In this document: one piece after another, positions 46,617 to 58,490 of the stretch
Position numbering within the stretch: position 1 is the stretch's first letter
How the letters are laid out: every line of letters begins with the position of its first letter
Assembly: GCA_020284085.1 (NCBI GenBank)
Contig: JACEVL010006441.1
Coordinates: 1,659,501-1,723,500, forward strand
Reading direction: 5' to 3'
DNA from: Aporrectodea caliginosa
Lineage: Eukaryota; Annelida; Clitellata; Crassiclitellata; Lumbricidae
Length of the DNA stretch: 64,000 nt
Program-made: the position numbers and the translations under genes
The notes under the pieces: generated by a model
What the model was told of the DNA's origin: nothing
Database searches by the model: none
Seen by the model: only the letters and a program-made list of their open reading frames with translations

Positions 46617-47330
46617 CTGCGTAGTTCCTAACCCAGGTTGTACCGTAAATGACCGTATATTAATGCAAATGTTATTAGTAACTTCTGTTGCGCCGGTGTC
46701 TAACGCAAAAGGCATCAACCGATGGCGCAACAAAACGAAACCATAATCTGGTAAATATCAAGTAGAGCAGTCCTTAATAAAACCCGATTGTTTATAGCTT
46801 TAATAAATAAATGTTTTAAACTTATAATGCTTTTTAAGTAGATCCTGGTCTCTGGTAAGCTCAACTTCCCAGGTTGAAGTGGTGCTCACAATTCACTAAA
46901 AACAGCTATGCAACCTATAAACTATCTTTAGAGCTTCTGTAAATGCAGCAAATTACTAGTTTTTATGGTTTCTTTCACGTAGGCCAACTGCTGATGGGCT
47001 ATATACCTCGCGAGCCCAAGTAGACTGTAAAGTTCATGGTAAGAACTTTGTAGTCAAACAAGCAAGCAATACAACACAATAAACTGTATATCAAATCAGG
47101 TCCGCAGTCCCTCATTGTTTGGTCAATATCGGTGCCAGATCAGAATACGGGGGGGGGATGTTGAAGTTGATGAGACAGCATGAGGCTACGGTGGAAATCG
47201 CTGATAGTGATGTTCATGTGATGGTAGAGGAGCAGAGGCGGAATAGGATAGCTGGAAAAGTTCGGGTTTTAAGTCGTTAGTGAAATGTTGCACGAGATTG
47301 AGCAAGCTGAGGAGTGATCCGGTTGACAGG

Positions 47331-47331
<1 letters not shown>

Positions 47332-47402
<71 letters not shown>
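47332..47402 (+). repeat. GA dinucleotide microsatellite
   Basis: About 34 units. 46.62-47.33 kb before it holds a dispersed-repeat remnant near 46665-46760 and otherwise nothing recognised. Confidence 0.96.
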
Positions 47403-47403
<1 letters not shown>

Positions 47404-47550
47404 ACAGAGAGACAGACAAACAGACAGGAAATGACCATTTGAATTCACCAGCACTTTGTTCCTATGGCTGTCTGTTGTGACGAGGTCAAGATGCTGCTCT
47501 TCTCTCTCTTCTCATCGTTATCTGTCTCTCGCTGCGTCACTGTCACACCC

Positions 47551-47690
47551 CCCCACACACACACACACACAACACACGCACACAGACACACACCACACGT
47601 ACGCACGCGTTCACGCACACAAACACACACACGCTCTCTATATATATATAATATATATTATATGTTATATATATATATTATATCCGGTGT
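47551..47690 (+). repeat. CA then TA microsatellite
   Basis: CA-rich tract grading into a self-complementary TATATA segment. Confidence 0.93.
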
Positions 47691-49195
47691 TTTGTGTGGT
47701 GGACACTCATGATATCGTTTCAAAAGCATTCGATGTAGTCATACTATTTGCTCAGATTATAGATTAAACTCCTATCTTCGGGCTATCAACCCTCACTCTA
47801 TGGGCGCCCGCAGGTTTAAACAAATTGGACGCTTGCCCCTACCGTCCCTTCCCATCCCCACCCGTCCCCTCTCCGCCGCTCGTAGTCATGCACTGCAAAT
47901 GACTCAGAGTCAGAACTCAAAAAGTAGAGTATAACACATGCATATGATATTATACGTACTACATCGTAAACCAAAATTACTGGCGTCTTGCGCTTGCAAG
48001 TACAAAGACGTCGTTGTTACTGAAGTCTCCGCAGTTGACATTTTCTTAAAGAACGCTGTGATGCGGAGCTTCTTCTTTTTAGGTGGAGATTTTATGCGAC
48101 AATCGTGTTATTTCCTCTCAGTCATGACTCATTTTTGATATTGTCACTAACATTGCAATAACAATACGGCCGCTTGCCCGCTTTGCCGCCATAGATATAA
48201 ACAAGAAATTGCAATAGCTGCCATAGATAGAGTAGTGAGTATTGGCAAGCCTATAGCAAACAACTTTCAATTTAGATAACATCTAATGTTTTAACATGCC
48301 GTAATTGTCGTTTGACAAAAATATCGATGCAATGCCTATTCTTTGTGTGGATTTGATTTGGTGGTGGTGCGTACATGTATAATGCGTACGCCTGCGGGAA
48401 TCCTTGCTTCAATCAATCCTTTATTTCGCAGAACATTCTCGACAATCCGCGATCTTTGGTTGTCAATGGCAACATATTGTCAACGCAAGCACCGGACACT
48501 GTTACAGTAGGCCCTACTATACATATATATATATATATATATATATAATACATATATAATTATAGGCTATATATAATTAATATACTCTATATGCATTATA
48601 TATACCTAATTAAAAGTCACGCACAGTGCACCAGCGTATCACCAATAACTGGTCCGTGACAGCAATTCGTTCTTTACGGCCTCTGGCTACCCAATTACTA
48701 CAGACCATTGTTCTACAGTTGCCTTACTCGGCCATATTTACCTCCCTATTGTGATGCTGATCCCAATGTTCTTTTATGCGGGGATTAAGCTGTGAGAGAC
48801 AAAAGGACTGGAGACAATTATTCTTCATCGATTGAACAATGAAGTAAGTTATCGTGCAGCAGTAGACGACCTTTTGTAATTAATGCTTTCATCAATGCTG
48901 GTCCTGTGTTTAAGCTAAAACTCGGTGGTTGTGCGGCCCTATTATATCGTGCACGTCTGCATGGATCATCAATTATTATTACGGCAGTTGCCAATGACAA
49001 ATGCGTATTGAAATGAGTGTGTTCACGACGAATGCACTGGAAGACACAGTTTCTTAAGAGCCTCTCCAGAAACTCCTTAGCAACGTGGTTCCAATAAATT
49101 ATCACAGAATCATTCGACAGAGTTACGGACTCGACCATAGAAATATAAAGTCATAGCCTATAATACATAGGCCTATCACTCACCTACAACAAGTT
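47691..49195 (+). other. No gene recognised
   Basis: A half-element with TATGGGCGCCCGC lies at 47797. A TA run lies at 48523-48546. 48620-49140 is unique-looking without supported exons. Confidence 0.4.
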
Positions 49196-49199
49196 TCAA

Positions 49200-49705
49200 T
49201 CCTCCCAGCCCTCCTATCTCCAGCAGTTGTTCACTGTCCAACCACTTCGTAGGCCTACAACCCGTTCCTCTTCAACCCTAACACTGCTCCACCCTTCCGT
49301 CACCTCATCACTAAAATTTTCAAATCGCTCTATAGCCATAGCTGATTCCAATGTTCTTTTCTCTGGAACAAATTCCGGCCAGAATTACTGTAGACAGATA
49401 TCTGATCCATCCTAAGAACTCATCAAAACCACACCTCCTGCTATCTCTCCACAGGTCTTTCACTGAAAAAACTAAAACACGGTGTTCACAAATCCTATCC
49501 CGATCCCTCCACTACCCTCATCGCCCTCGCCGTTCCAGCTCTAAAACACCATCCACCTTATCCGTCTGACTTTCTGCCTGCCTTACTCTCTGGATCTTGA
49601 CCCTCTGACCGATCGATTTTGTTTTGATTAAACGCTGTGAATAAGCTGGTTCCATTGGCATTTTGTGGGCGCTGTAGAAATTTCAAGTTTACGATTACGA
49701 ATATC
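49200..49705 (+). mobile_element. LINE 3' end with GATTACGA tail
   Basis: Frames such as VTSSLKFSNRSIAIADSNVL and FTEKTKTRCSQILSRSLHYP precede AAACGCTGTGAATAAGCTGG and TTTACGATTACGA. Layout and tail match other LINE ends in the window; the ORF is frameshifted. Confidence 0.6.
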
Positions 49706-49870
49706 AGAACCAGCAGCTGCTGCTGAGCAGCAATAATAAGACACCCATAAAACTAAACCCACAAACGCTATATATAGATTCATCAAGTGCGTTAGATCGC
49801 TAGATCGTCAGATATACCCCTCCGCGTCTCATTTAACTGTAACACGATTTCTGTACAAGAGATCGAATAA

Positions 49871-49872
49871 TA

Positions 49873-49933
<61 letters not shown>
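49871..49933 (+). repeat. ATG trinucleotide microsatellite
   Basis: About 20 units. Confidence 0.97.
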
Positions 49934-50067
49934 CCTGACACAGAGTTTGTTGTACGTGCTCAATATTGTTGATTGTAAAGACGATGACGTTAGCACGATG
50001 ACGATGACATACACGATTATGTTTCGTGCTTTCCGCTTCTGATACCCCCCCATCCACCTCATGCTGT

Positions 50068-50215
50068 ATCATTATACTGACCGTACACTATTAGTGGGAA
50101 GACCAGGTGGCGAGGGTGAGGACTGCTCGCCATCATATGCCGAGGCTAAGAAAATGCAGACGATAACACTTCATACCGATGTCTGCCTGAATTTGTTTCG
50201 TGCTTGCTCCCTCCT
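50068..50215 (+). repeat. tRNA-Asp-like SINE, headless
   Basis: TATACTGACCGTACACTA to TATGCCGAGGCTAAGAAAAT in family order. The 3' end passes straight into the CA array at 50222. Confidence 0.8.
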
Positions 50216-50221
50216 CTTCTA

Positions 50222-50267
50222 TCACACACACACACACACACACACACTGACACACACACACACACAC

Positions 50268-50366
<99 letters not shown>

Positions 50367-50536
50367 TCGCACACGCACACGCATTGCTTTTCTTCACACA
50401 CACATACACATATACACGCACACGCACACGCACACGCACACGCACATATATACACACACACGCACACACACAAACACACAAACAAACACACACACACAAA
50501 CATACACACAAACACACACACACACAGAAACACACA
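50222..50536 (+). repeat. CA dinucleotide array with variant units
   Basis: About 315 bp. The poly-Thr/His and poly-Cys/Val frames here are repeat artefacts. Confidence 0.97.
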
Positions 50537-50874
50537 CAGCATGCTTTCCCTTGTCAAGGTGTTGACTTTATATTCGGTTGAGAACAAACTGAAGAAACAC
50601 ACAAATGGCACACTACATAGTCTGTGCCTATACGCTTTCTCACCACAGTCTACTACATGTATTAAACGGACATTAGTTTCACGAGCGCAGAGAGAATTAT
50701 CGATCACAACATATCGTGCGCTATGGGTTTTCCTATAATACAATAACATCAGTTGCGATGATTACTACGGTGAGTTATTGGATTGTAGCATGCTTATCCT
50801 GTGCGTATACCTGCGTCCATTGTAAAGATGTCATCGCCACCCTTACTTTCACATCGGCCAAACGATTGAACGCC

Positions 50875-50922
50875 GATCTCAACGACCCTCCTCCTCCTAG
50901 GAGGAGGGCCTCTGTTGAGATC
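50875..50922 (+). other. Nested palindrome around CTCCTCCTAGGAGGAG
   Basis: Outer arms GATCTCAAC and GTTGAGATC enclose inner arms CCCTCCTCCT and AGGAGGAGGG. Confidence 0.85.
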
Positions 50923-51274
50923 CGCGGTTATGGTATCCCAGCATGGGCCCTGAGAATCGACAGCCTGAACACATCTTTCTTTTGTCTATTCACAGCAATT
51001 ATATAGCGCCAATAAAAATAACTATTCAGAGGAGCTCATCGTCTAATTTCTTCGGAAAGAACAGCATCAGTCTTTATTTAAAGTACGTGCTGCAGATCCA
51101 GGAGAGGCCTTCCAGCTCGATGGTCCAAGCCAGGGTTGGAATTGTAACATTTGAACTGTGTGTATGTGAAAAATTCTTACATGTCCGGATGTCCCGCCCA
51201 GAATTTCTTACGTTCCTTAAACCGGTAGACGTGCTGAATTATATACTGGGTGTGGGTGCACGTGCACTAGAGCC

Positions 51275-51459
51275 CAAGGGCGTATTTAGGGGGTAGTTTT
51301 ACTGGTTCAAACACCCTCATATAAGTTTCCGAAATTTTTGTATATGCTTTTACATGCGAAATAGCACAAAACCGGAACTTTTGCGACCATTTCCAATGGA
51401 AACCCCGAAATCTTAGAACCCCCAAATCCCTCCGAAATATTTTTCTGGCTACGCCCATG
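51275..51459 (+). mobile_element. 185-bp hAT-type MITE, family CAWGGGCGTA
   Basis: The left end CAAGGGCGTATTTAG and right end CTGGCTACGCCCATG are near-inverted, with a perfect 8-bp duplication CTAGAGCC at 51267-51274 and 51460-51467. Confidence 0.9.
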
Positions 51460-51785
51460 CTAGAGCCTTCGCACTGAACGCCGTGCTGGGAGTTTAACTT
51501 GACCCGAAGGTAATCTTTGGAAATTACCTGGAGGGGTTGAAATATGAATTGGGAGGGTGGGTTGAACCCTCCAAACACCCCCGACAATTCAATCTCTGTA
51601 AAGAGTGTGGCGCTGCGGTGTGAAGGTGCGTGGAATAGGAAAATCAGTGCACTCCGAGTAGAGGAATGAAGATTTCTGTGGGCGGCCAAACCCGACATGT
51701 GGCAGCACAGCTCACGTAAATTCCCAAACCCAGATCAATATCTATTAAATAGATGGCACCGGGAACGAGGCATGTTAGATATCAT

Positions 51786-52010
51786 ACGCTGGTAGTAGGC
51801 CCTATCGCAGTTCTCGATCCAAAGTTGAAGCCAATTCCGGTTTCGCCATATTTAGGGCAGAATATTTTGCCATAGAGGTCGCGATAGTCTGCAAACATGA
51901 GGAGGTTGAGAGTTCCACTTGGAGGGATCGGCAACCCGGCCAAAGACAAGGTGTGTGCCAGGAACAACACAGGAGGATCTGCTTTCCACCAGAAATTGAT
52001 CGAAGAGAGG
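51786..52010 (-). CDS. Possible exon, minus strand, unrecognised
   Basis: The minus-strand frame reads SPVLSSINFWWKADPPVLFL, AHTLSLAGLPIPPSGTLNLL, MFADYRDLYGKIFCPKYGET and GIGFNFGSRTAIGPTTS. Residue variety is protein-like and it is not from any repeat seen here. The acceptor-like AAAAG upstream is weak; a donor-like GTATGA follows. The family is not recognised, and a chance ORF remains quite possible. Confidence 0.2.
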
Positions 52011-52033
52011 ACCGGGCTTTTACACAGGTACAG

Positions 52034-52200
52034 AGTGTAACCATGCAAGATAAGTAGGGCGGCAATTGATCTGCAAGTGCTTTGGTGTAAGTAACCATGG
52101 ACGATAAATAAGATAGCAAGTGATCTGCGCGTGCTTTGATGTAACCATGTAGCCTACGATAAATGGATGGCAACTGACCTGCGCGTGCTTAGTAGGCCTA
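52034..52200 (+). repeat. About 56-bp tandem repeat, three copies
   Basis: GTAACCATG, a GATAAAT block and TGATCTGCGCGTGCTT recur in order three times with drift. Confidence 0.85.
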
Positions 52201-52318
52201 TGTGGGTGAGTTTTGCAAATGAGTCCATAATTTTTATCCTCCGCCCATGGAAGAAAACGAAAATCCATAAGCACACGATCTTCACGAAAAACGCAACACG
52301 ACGCAAGATAATCACCAT
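52166..52318 (-). CDS. Short ORF with signal-anchor-like N-terminus
   Basis: From ATG at 52318 (minus): MVIILRRVAFFVKIVCLWIF, then VFFHGRRIKIMDSF, 50 residues to stop. Two arginines followed by about 16 hydrophobic residues fit a signal anchor. It could be a first exon for the candidate at 51786-52010, but no GT donor was located with confidence. Confidence 0.2.
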
Positions 52319-52855
52319 TTTATTGCCCTACAAATACCCATAATGCACCGAGCGCGTGTGGCGTCAACTGCAGCTGACCCAGTTCCGCCTGCCTACACTC
52401 TACATAGTATACGATCTCTATGGAATATATACTCAGCGGCGGTTTGCATCGTTTCCCAGACGATCAGCCCCGTTGTTTACGATGAATAGCCGTCTGCTGC
52501 AGGCAAACGATGTTGCAGAGCGATAAACGTCAGCGTTCAACGACCAGTATTTTATCAGTCAAGATGTTTGTAGGGTGATAAGGTTCATGACAGCGATGTT
52601 AGTTCTGCGGTGAAGTAATCCGGAAGTAAGGTTGTGCGGGTCGTATCGCTTGGATCGATATGTAGAGAACAGACTGTTGAGTTTGAATGAACCTTCTTCT
52701 GTCCGCGAAGTTCCCCGGTCTATCGGCTTTTACAAGGTAATATTGTTAACGCCAAGTTTCTAAATCTAAAGTATGCATGTCGAAGAAAACTTCAGTATGC
52801 CGTGCTAAGCTTATCCCGTTTCTTCCTCCTCGACTTTTATGGCGCTATATAAATC

Positions 52856-52990
52856 TTGTTGTTGTTATTCTCATTATTGTTATTATTGCTATTATTGCTT
52901 TTATTGTTATTATTGTTGTTGTTGTTGTCGTTGTCGTTGTCATTGTCGTTGTCGTTGTCGTCGTCGTCGTCGTTGTTGCTGTTGCTTTGC
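52856..52990 (+). repeat. ATT/GTT/GTC trinucleotide tract
   Basis: Follows GGCGCTATATAAATC, a LINE/SINE-type 3' end at about 52839-52855. This is another case of a microsatellite grown from a retroposon tail. Confidence 0.9.
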
Positions 52991-53083
52991 CACGAGGTAT
53001 ACAGAATCTCTCAGGCATTTAAACATTAATTAAAGAGCGAAATAACATCTGGAACGGCGCTTATTCTACGAAGTCCAGTGCAG

Positions 53084-53364
53084 AAAAAGTACATACATAC
53101 AATAGGCCTACATCGTATGTACGTACATACATACACATACATAAATACGTACATACAATGTCATACATACATACATACATACATACATACATACATACAT
53201 ACATACATACATACATACATACATACATACATACATACATACATACATACACATAGATATACATACACATATGCATATGCATACATACATATGCATGCAT
53301 ACATGCATATGTATGCATATATACAAAGACATGCACATACCTGTATATACATACATACATACAT
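53084..53364 (+). repeat. CATA tetranucleotide microsatellite
   Basis: A long pure core (53162-53252) with degenerate flanks. Confidence 0.96.
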
Positions 53365-53615
53365 GACATGACATTGCTTACCTGCTATTGCAACAACATC
53401 CAATTGTTCGTGCCCTTTGTTCTCTCTGTTAGCCACTGATGCTTTGTTGTCTAATCACTTTGGCGTTTTCATTCATTAATTCTTTGATTTATTGTGATCG
53501 TAAACAAAGAAATTCCTGAAGCGCTACTCCAAAGGTTATAAACCTGTGCTGCGGCGGGTCAGAGGGGGAGGCTCAGACGGTTTAGACCAATGGACCAAAC
53601 TATGATTCATGGGCG

Positions 53616-53955
53616 CCCTTAGATATTTTTTCAGGAGAGAGCAACACACAATGGTCACGGTAACATTTTTTAGCAAGAGCTTGACAAATGCAAATTTAAA
53701 ACATGGGTATTTTTCATCATGATTATAAAAAACGCCATGGGTACGCAGTAGATATCATTAGAATTTTTTGTTCATATACTTAAAGTTAAACATCTCGGTT
53801 TCACTTTGATTATCATAAGTATCATTAGTGCTTTAGTGCGAAGAAATTTGTTAAACACCAAAAAGTTGTAGTTTAAAAAATAGGTGTCAATTGTTTTTCG
53901 CTGGAGGGGGGGGGGCAAGTTCCCCATCTTGCCCCTGTGTGAGGGCGCCCATGCA
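53616..53955 (+). mobile_element. hAT-like MITE, family CATGGGCGCCC
   Basis: The ends CATGGGCGCCCTTA and TGAGGGCGCCCATG are inverted. No flanking duplication is recognisable, so it is older than the others. Confidence 0.65.
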
Positions 53956-54019
53956 AACATTAGTTCTTTTATGGTCTAAGCCTAAGGCATAGATTAGTCA
54001 ACAGAACTTTGAAGTGTAA

Positions 54020-54716
54020 AGCCATAGTCACGCTATTGGTGTCACGCTAAATCCAGAGCAAACCTTTACGCGACACATTCGCCTGCTCTGCGGCGACTGT
54101 TACGATCGGTTACGTCAGCTTAAGGTAGTTTCACGTTCTTTGACTCCTAATGCTGCCTCAATACTTGTCCATTCCTTTGTTGTATCTCGTCTTGACTACT
54201 GCAGCGCTCTCTACTTGGGTCTCCCGGTGGCTATGGTTGGGCGCCAGGATCGGGTTTTACCCAGGGTGATGCACCTCATCGGTCGCATCCCGAGATACGG
54301 TCATGTCACTGACTACGTGCGGGATGTTCTGCATTGGCTCCCTGTCCCGCAGCGAATTACTTATCGGGTATCTGCCTTGGTGTGGCGTTGCCCTGCGGGT
54401 GTGGCACCGGCGTATTTGTAGGAGCTTTGCCTCTCCACCCTTAAGTTAAAGTACAACGTCGTGGCATTCTCCGTTCAACTAAGCAGGCAAAGCTCCTTGT
54501 CTCCCGCTCGCGGACTTCTATTAAGCAGCGCCGTGCTTTCCCTGTTGTTGGCCCTGCAATTGGCTTCCTGTAGCTCTTCGCTTGGTGCCCCGTGCCCTTG
54601 CCACCACGTTTTATGCCAACCTTAAGACTGTTGTCTTTAGCCAGGATTGAGTCGGAAGCGCTCCTGAGTAGACAACTTTATGAGGGCGCTATATAAATCT
54701 TCGAAATGAATGAATA
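54020..54716 (+). mobile_element. CR1/L2-like LINE, reverse transcriptase C-terminus and 3' end
   Basis: One frame reads AASILVHSFVVSRLDYCSAL, DRVLPRVMHLIGRIPRYGHV and DVLHWLPVPQRITYRVSALV. The SRLDYC and LHWLPV-QRI motifs are diagnostic of the region after the RT catalytic core in CR1/L2/Jockey LINEs. A stop at 54419 and later frameshifts break it. It ends GGGCGCTATATAAATC and a GAATGAATG tail. Confidence 0.9.
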
Positions 54717-55214
54717 GTCCTTCAATGTCTAAATCACTCCACTGTTGACCTACTAGCAGATATCTAAGGTCTAAAACTATAGTCCTTCACGGTCTAAATC
54801 AATCAACTCTAGACCTAGAGACCAATAAATGGGCGTTTAGGTCTAAAGAGAGGACAACGTTCGCTGTTGGAATTTCAATTGTTGTTTGGCGGTTGATATA
54901 ATGACCTCTGCAAATTCCTCATCTCTGCTTTTGTTCCATTGTCATGATGCTTCAGTTGTTGTTTGCTGTTTCAGTTGCCTGCTGCGTCACAGCTGAAGGG
55001 GGTAAGGTCTGGCTATGTGTCTCTGTGTCCGTCTGGTTGTGTATTTGTCTGTTTGTGTGCATGTCTGTGTGGGCGTCATGACAGAATTCTACCTGTTGCG
55101 CGCAAAACATTTATTATTAGGATGATTTACTCGTGTTCATATACTTCATAATGTACATCAAAATGCGGTTAGCACTTGGTTCAATAAAGGATATACTACT
55201 TACTTACTTACTTG

Positions 55215-55450
55215 CTTGCCTTCTAGTACCTCGGTCTCGGACTGCCACAGCACACCATCGTGCCTATTATATGCCTCTGTTGGCCCTTTGCTGTGGAATG
55301 ACCTTCCTGTTATAACTCATGCTGTGATCTTATCTGGGGCCACTACATTTTCTGCCCGTTCTTCTAAGACTTTTCTTTTTTCGAGGGTTCTTCGCACTGG
55401 AAGCGCCTCTGATTAGGTTGTACTGTGAGAGGCGCTTTATAAGTCCGTAA
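55215..55450 (+). mobile_element. CR1/L2-like LINE 3' end, second fragment
   Basis: Frames read HHRAYYASVGPLLWNDLPVI, broken by frameshift, and FSARSSKTFLFSRVL. GPLLWNDLP and SSKTFLF fit the C-terminus of these LINEs. The 3' end is GAGGCGCTTTATAAGTC. Confidence 0.75.
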
Positions 55451-55494
55451 ATAGAATAGAATACAATGGTAGGGATAGTCCACACTGTCGTATC

Positions 55495-55556
55495 TGTCTG
55501 CCTGTTTGTCTGTCTACCTGCTTGGCTGTCTGCCTGTCTATATGTCTGTCTGTCTA

Positions 55557-55589
<33 letters not shown>

Positions 55590-55612
55590 CTGTGTGTCTG
55601 CCTGTCTATCTG
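55495..55612 (+). repeat. CTGT/CTGC tract
   Basis: Degenerate tetranucleotide array soon after the LINE end. Confidence 0.95.
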
Positions 55613-56180
55613 TTACAATGTGAAGCAATAATTACCTTTTGACTGATCAGTGCGTGTATGTAAGTAAGTAAAATTCAGCTGTTGTTGAAGTTCATTTGAA
55701 TATCTCGGGGTCATCCGCGAGAGAGCTGAGAATATGAGTGGGCGAGAATTTTCTCCACGATTTAATTACCAAGTTCAAAAGTGTTCTTTTCAGGGTTTAA
55801 AGTACAGTCCAGTGATATATTATAGGGTAATAAACGTAGGGGCGAAGTGTAGGTCATGCGAGAGAATAATATTAGTAGAGAGGTGTAGTGTTGAGTTGTA
55901 AGTGACTTTTACCCTTGAATGGGGTAACGCTATTTAAACACTAAACACTGGTGTCAAATTGTTTGCTCGGTATAAGCTGCGCGGGGTACAATTTAGTGTT
56001 GGAGGTAATAGTGCAAAGGAGCAATGGGCATGGGTGAACTGAATGGAGAAGAGATGCATCCCAGTGTAATAAAGTCTGAACTGGTGAGGGGAAAGTTCAC
56101 GATCCCCTTAACAAGTCGCAAGTTGACTGAAAAATAATAGTAATTACAAACTAATACATATTTAATGTGCAATCGAAGCT
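55613..56180 (+). other. No gene recognised
   Basis: Mixed sequence; no supported exon. Confidence 0.4.
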
Positions 56181-56184
56181 AAGC

Positions 56185-56350
56185 TCGAGATTTCTGTTCC
56201 ACAGTCAACTCCGCCATAATGAGTACACTGACCGCACACTGTGAGACGGCGAGGGAGAGGACTCACCACCCGATCTCGTGTGCTGGGGCTAAGAAAATGA
56301 AGTCGTTAACACTTCATACCCATGGCTGCCTTAGAGCTAACTTATGGGAC
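56185..56350 (+). repeat. tRNA-Asp-like SINE, headless
   Basis: GAGATTTCTGTTCCACAGTC to TTAGAGCTAACTTATGGGAC, then directly into a CTC array. Confidence 0.8.
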
Positions 56351-56515
56351 TGCTCTCCTCCTCCTCCTCCTCCTCCTACTTCTCCTCCTCCTCCTCCTCC
56401 TTCTCCTCCTCCTTCTCCTGCTCCTCCTCCTTCTCCTGCTCCTTCTCCTTCTCCTTCTTCTCCTCCTCCTCCTTCTCCATCTTCTCCTCCTCCTCCTCCT
56501 CCTCCTTCTCATGGT
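56350..56515 (+). repeat. CTC/CTT microsatellite
   Basis: Grows from the 3' end of the SINE at 56185. It gives spurious proline-rich and leucine-rich frames. Confidence 0.96.
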
Positions 56516-56649
56516 CATGAATTTTTATTCGTCTGAGAATAAGAGCAGTTACCAACGCTGTCAAGAGCGCTATTCGATTGTTTCAAGTGATTGTCTTTTC
56601 TTGGGCGTTGACCGAAGAATTCCTCACACCCATTGTTACAATGGCAATT

Positions 56650-57535
56650 AAAACTATCTCAACATTTTTATTGAGGCTATCTGAACTTTGTTATTGAGGT
56701 CATCTAAACATTGTTTTTGACGCTATCTCAACACTGTTATTTAGGCTATCGAAACATTGTTGTTGAGGCTATCTCAATATTGCTACTGAGGCCATCTCAA
56801 CATTGTTGTTGAGGCTATCTCAATATTGCTACTGAGGCCATCTCAACATTGTTGTTGAGGCTATCTCAATATTGCTACTGAGGCCATCTCAACATTGTTG
56901 TTGAGGCTATCTCAATATTGCTACTGAGGCCATCTCAACATTGTTGTTGAGGCTATCTCAATATTGCTACTGAGGCCATCTCAACATTGTTGTTGAGGCT
57001 ATCTCAATATTGCTACTGAGGCCATCTCAACATTGTTGTTGAGGCTATCTCAATATTGCTACTGAGGCCATCTCAACATTGTTGTTGAGGCTATCTCAAT
57101 ATTGCTACTGAGGCCATCTCAACATTGTTGTTGAGGCTATCTCAATATTGCTATTGAGGCCATCTCAACATTGTTGTTGAGGCTATCTCAATATTGCTAC
57201 CGAGGCCATCTCAACATTGTTGTTGAGGCTATCTCAATATTGCTATTGAGGCCATCTCAACATTGTTATTGAGGCTATCTAAACATTGTTATTGAGACCA
57301 TCTAAGCATTGTTATTGAGGTCATCTAAACATTGTTATTGAGGTCATCTAAACATTGTTATTGAGGCTATCTAAACATTGTTATTGAGGCTATCTAAACA
57401 TTGTTATTGAGGTCATCTAAACACTGTTATTGAGGTCATTTAAACATTGTTATTGAGGTCATCTAAACACTGTTATTGAGACTATCTAAACATTATTATT
57501 GAGGCCATTTCAACATTATTATTGAGGTCATCTCA
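56650..57535 (+). repeat. 23-bp minisatellite with 46-bp higher-order unit
   Basis: The basic unit ATTGTTATTGAGGCTATCTA (plus 3 bp) repeats about 38 times. In 56780-57255 two variants alternate (TTGTTGTTGAGGCTATCTCA, then ATTGCTACTGAGGCCATCTC), making about ten nearly identical 46-bp dimers. The flanks hold single-unit, more diverged copies. Confidence 0.96.
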
Positions 57536-58280
57536 ACCGTAGGCTTATAGCAGCAACATTCACACAACAACGGCAATAACAATAGGCGAGGCAAAATAAA
57601 CCGAAATAGCAACAGGTCCAACAAATCAACCGCATTTCACAGGACGTCAACAACAACTTAACAACGAAGCCAAGACTATAATAATGCAACCGTGATTTAG
57701 TTGGCTGGAGCTGTCACGAAATCATTGCACGCGACACAATCAGTCCATGCATCAAGAGAAGGAGTCACTATCTGCGACCGAATGGCTAATAAACACTCCA
57801 CGGTACATTGTTAGAGCTATGCCCTCCCAATCACAACGTAATGCTACTGCATTACCCCCAACGTAATGCTACTGCATTACCCCCTTGCACTTGACTCAGT
57901 CGATAGAATCCACAGGCAATAACAGATTTGTCATCATTGCAGCCAGTTCACTCATGCTATAGCGTTCGGTCAGTCATTGGACCAGAGTTCGCTCTCTATT
58001 CACAGAAGTGTGTGTGTCCTGTTGCGTGTTATTATAGTTCAACACGTGCGTGATGTGTCACAACAAGCGCACATTGCTTCACAGCTCAAACCGCTTTCAT
58101 ATAATATATAGCTTGGGAATTAGTGACCAAGAGTAAGCGGGAGACCACGGCAGGAAGGCAGCAGTGGTAGGTATAGCCCAGAAGACAGGTAAGGAGCTAT
58201 GGATTGGTCGGCTTGTGGATAGGTCAATTGGTTTGTAGGTGTATTGATCAATAAGTAGGTCGGTATGTGTGAATGTAGGA
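57536..58280 (+). other. No gene recognised
   Basis: Mixed sequence with a short direct repeat AACGTAATGCTACTGCATTA at 57834-57880. No exon supported. Confidence 0.45.
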
Positions 58281-58282
58281 TT

Positions 58283-58490
58283 GTAGGTCCCTATGTAGTA
58301 TAATTACGTATGCATGTACATGTGTGAATGTACATATACATAATGTATGTGGGTCGCTATGTATGAATGTGGGTCCCTATATAGTATTATTATGTATGTA
58401 TGTATGTGTGAATGTACATATACATAATGTATGTGGGTCGCTATGTATGAATGTGGGTCCCTATATAGTATTATGTATGTATGTATGTAC
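58283..58490 (+). repeat. About 85-bp tandem repeat
   Basis: CATATACATAATGTATGTGG, then TCGCTATGTATGAATGTGGG and TCCCTATATAGTATTAT, occurs in two full copies and one partial copy. Confidence 0.9.

Noticed and set aside
50061..50738. 225-residue ORF rich in Thr and His, and Cys/Val frames opposite
   Set aside because: Product of the CA array; no conserved flanking sequence apart from a SINE.
56219..56651. Proline-rich and leucine-rich ORFs
   Set aside because: SINE sequence followed by a CTC array.
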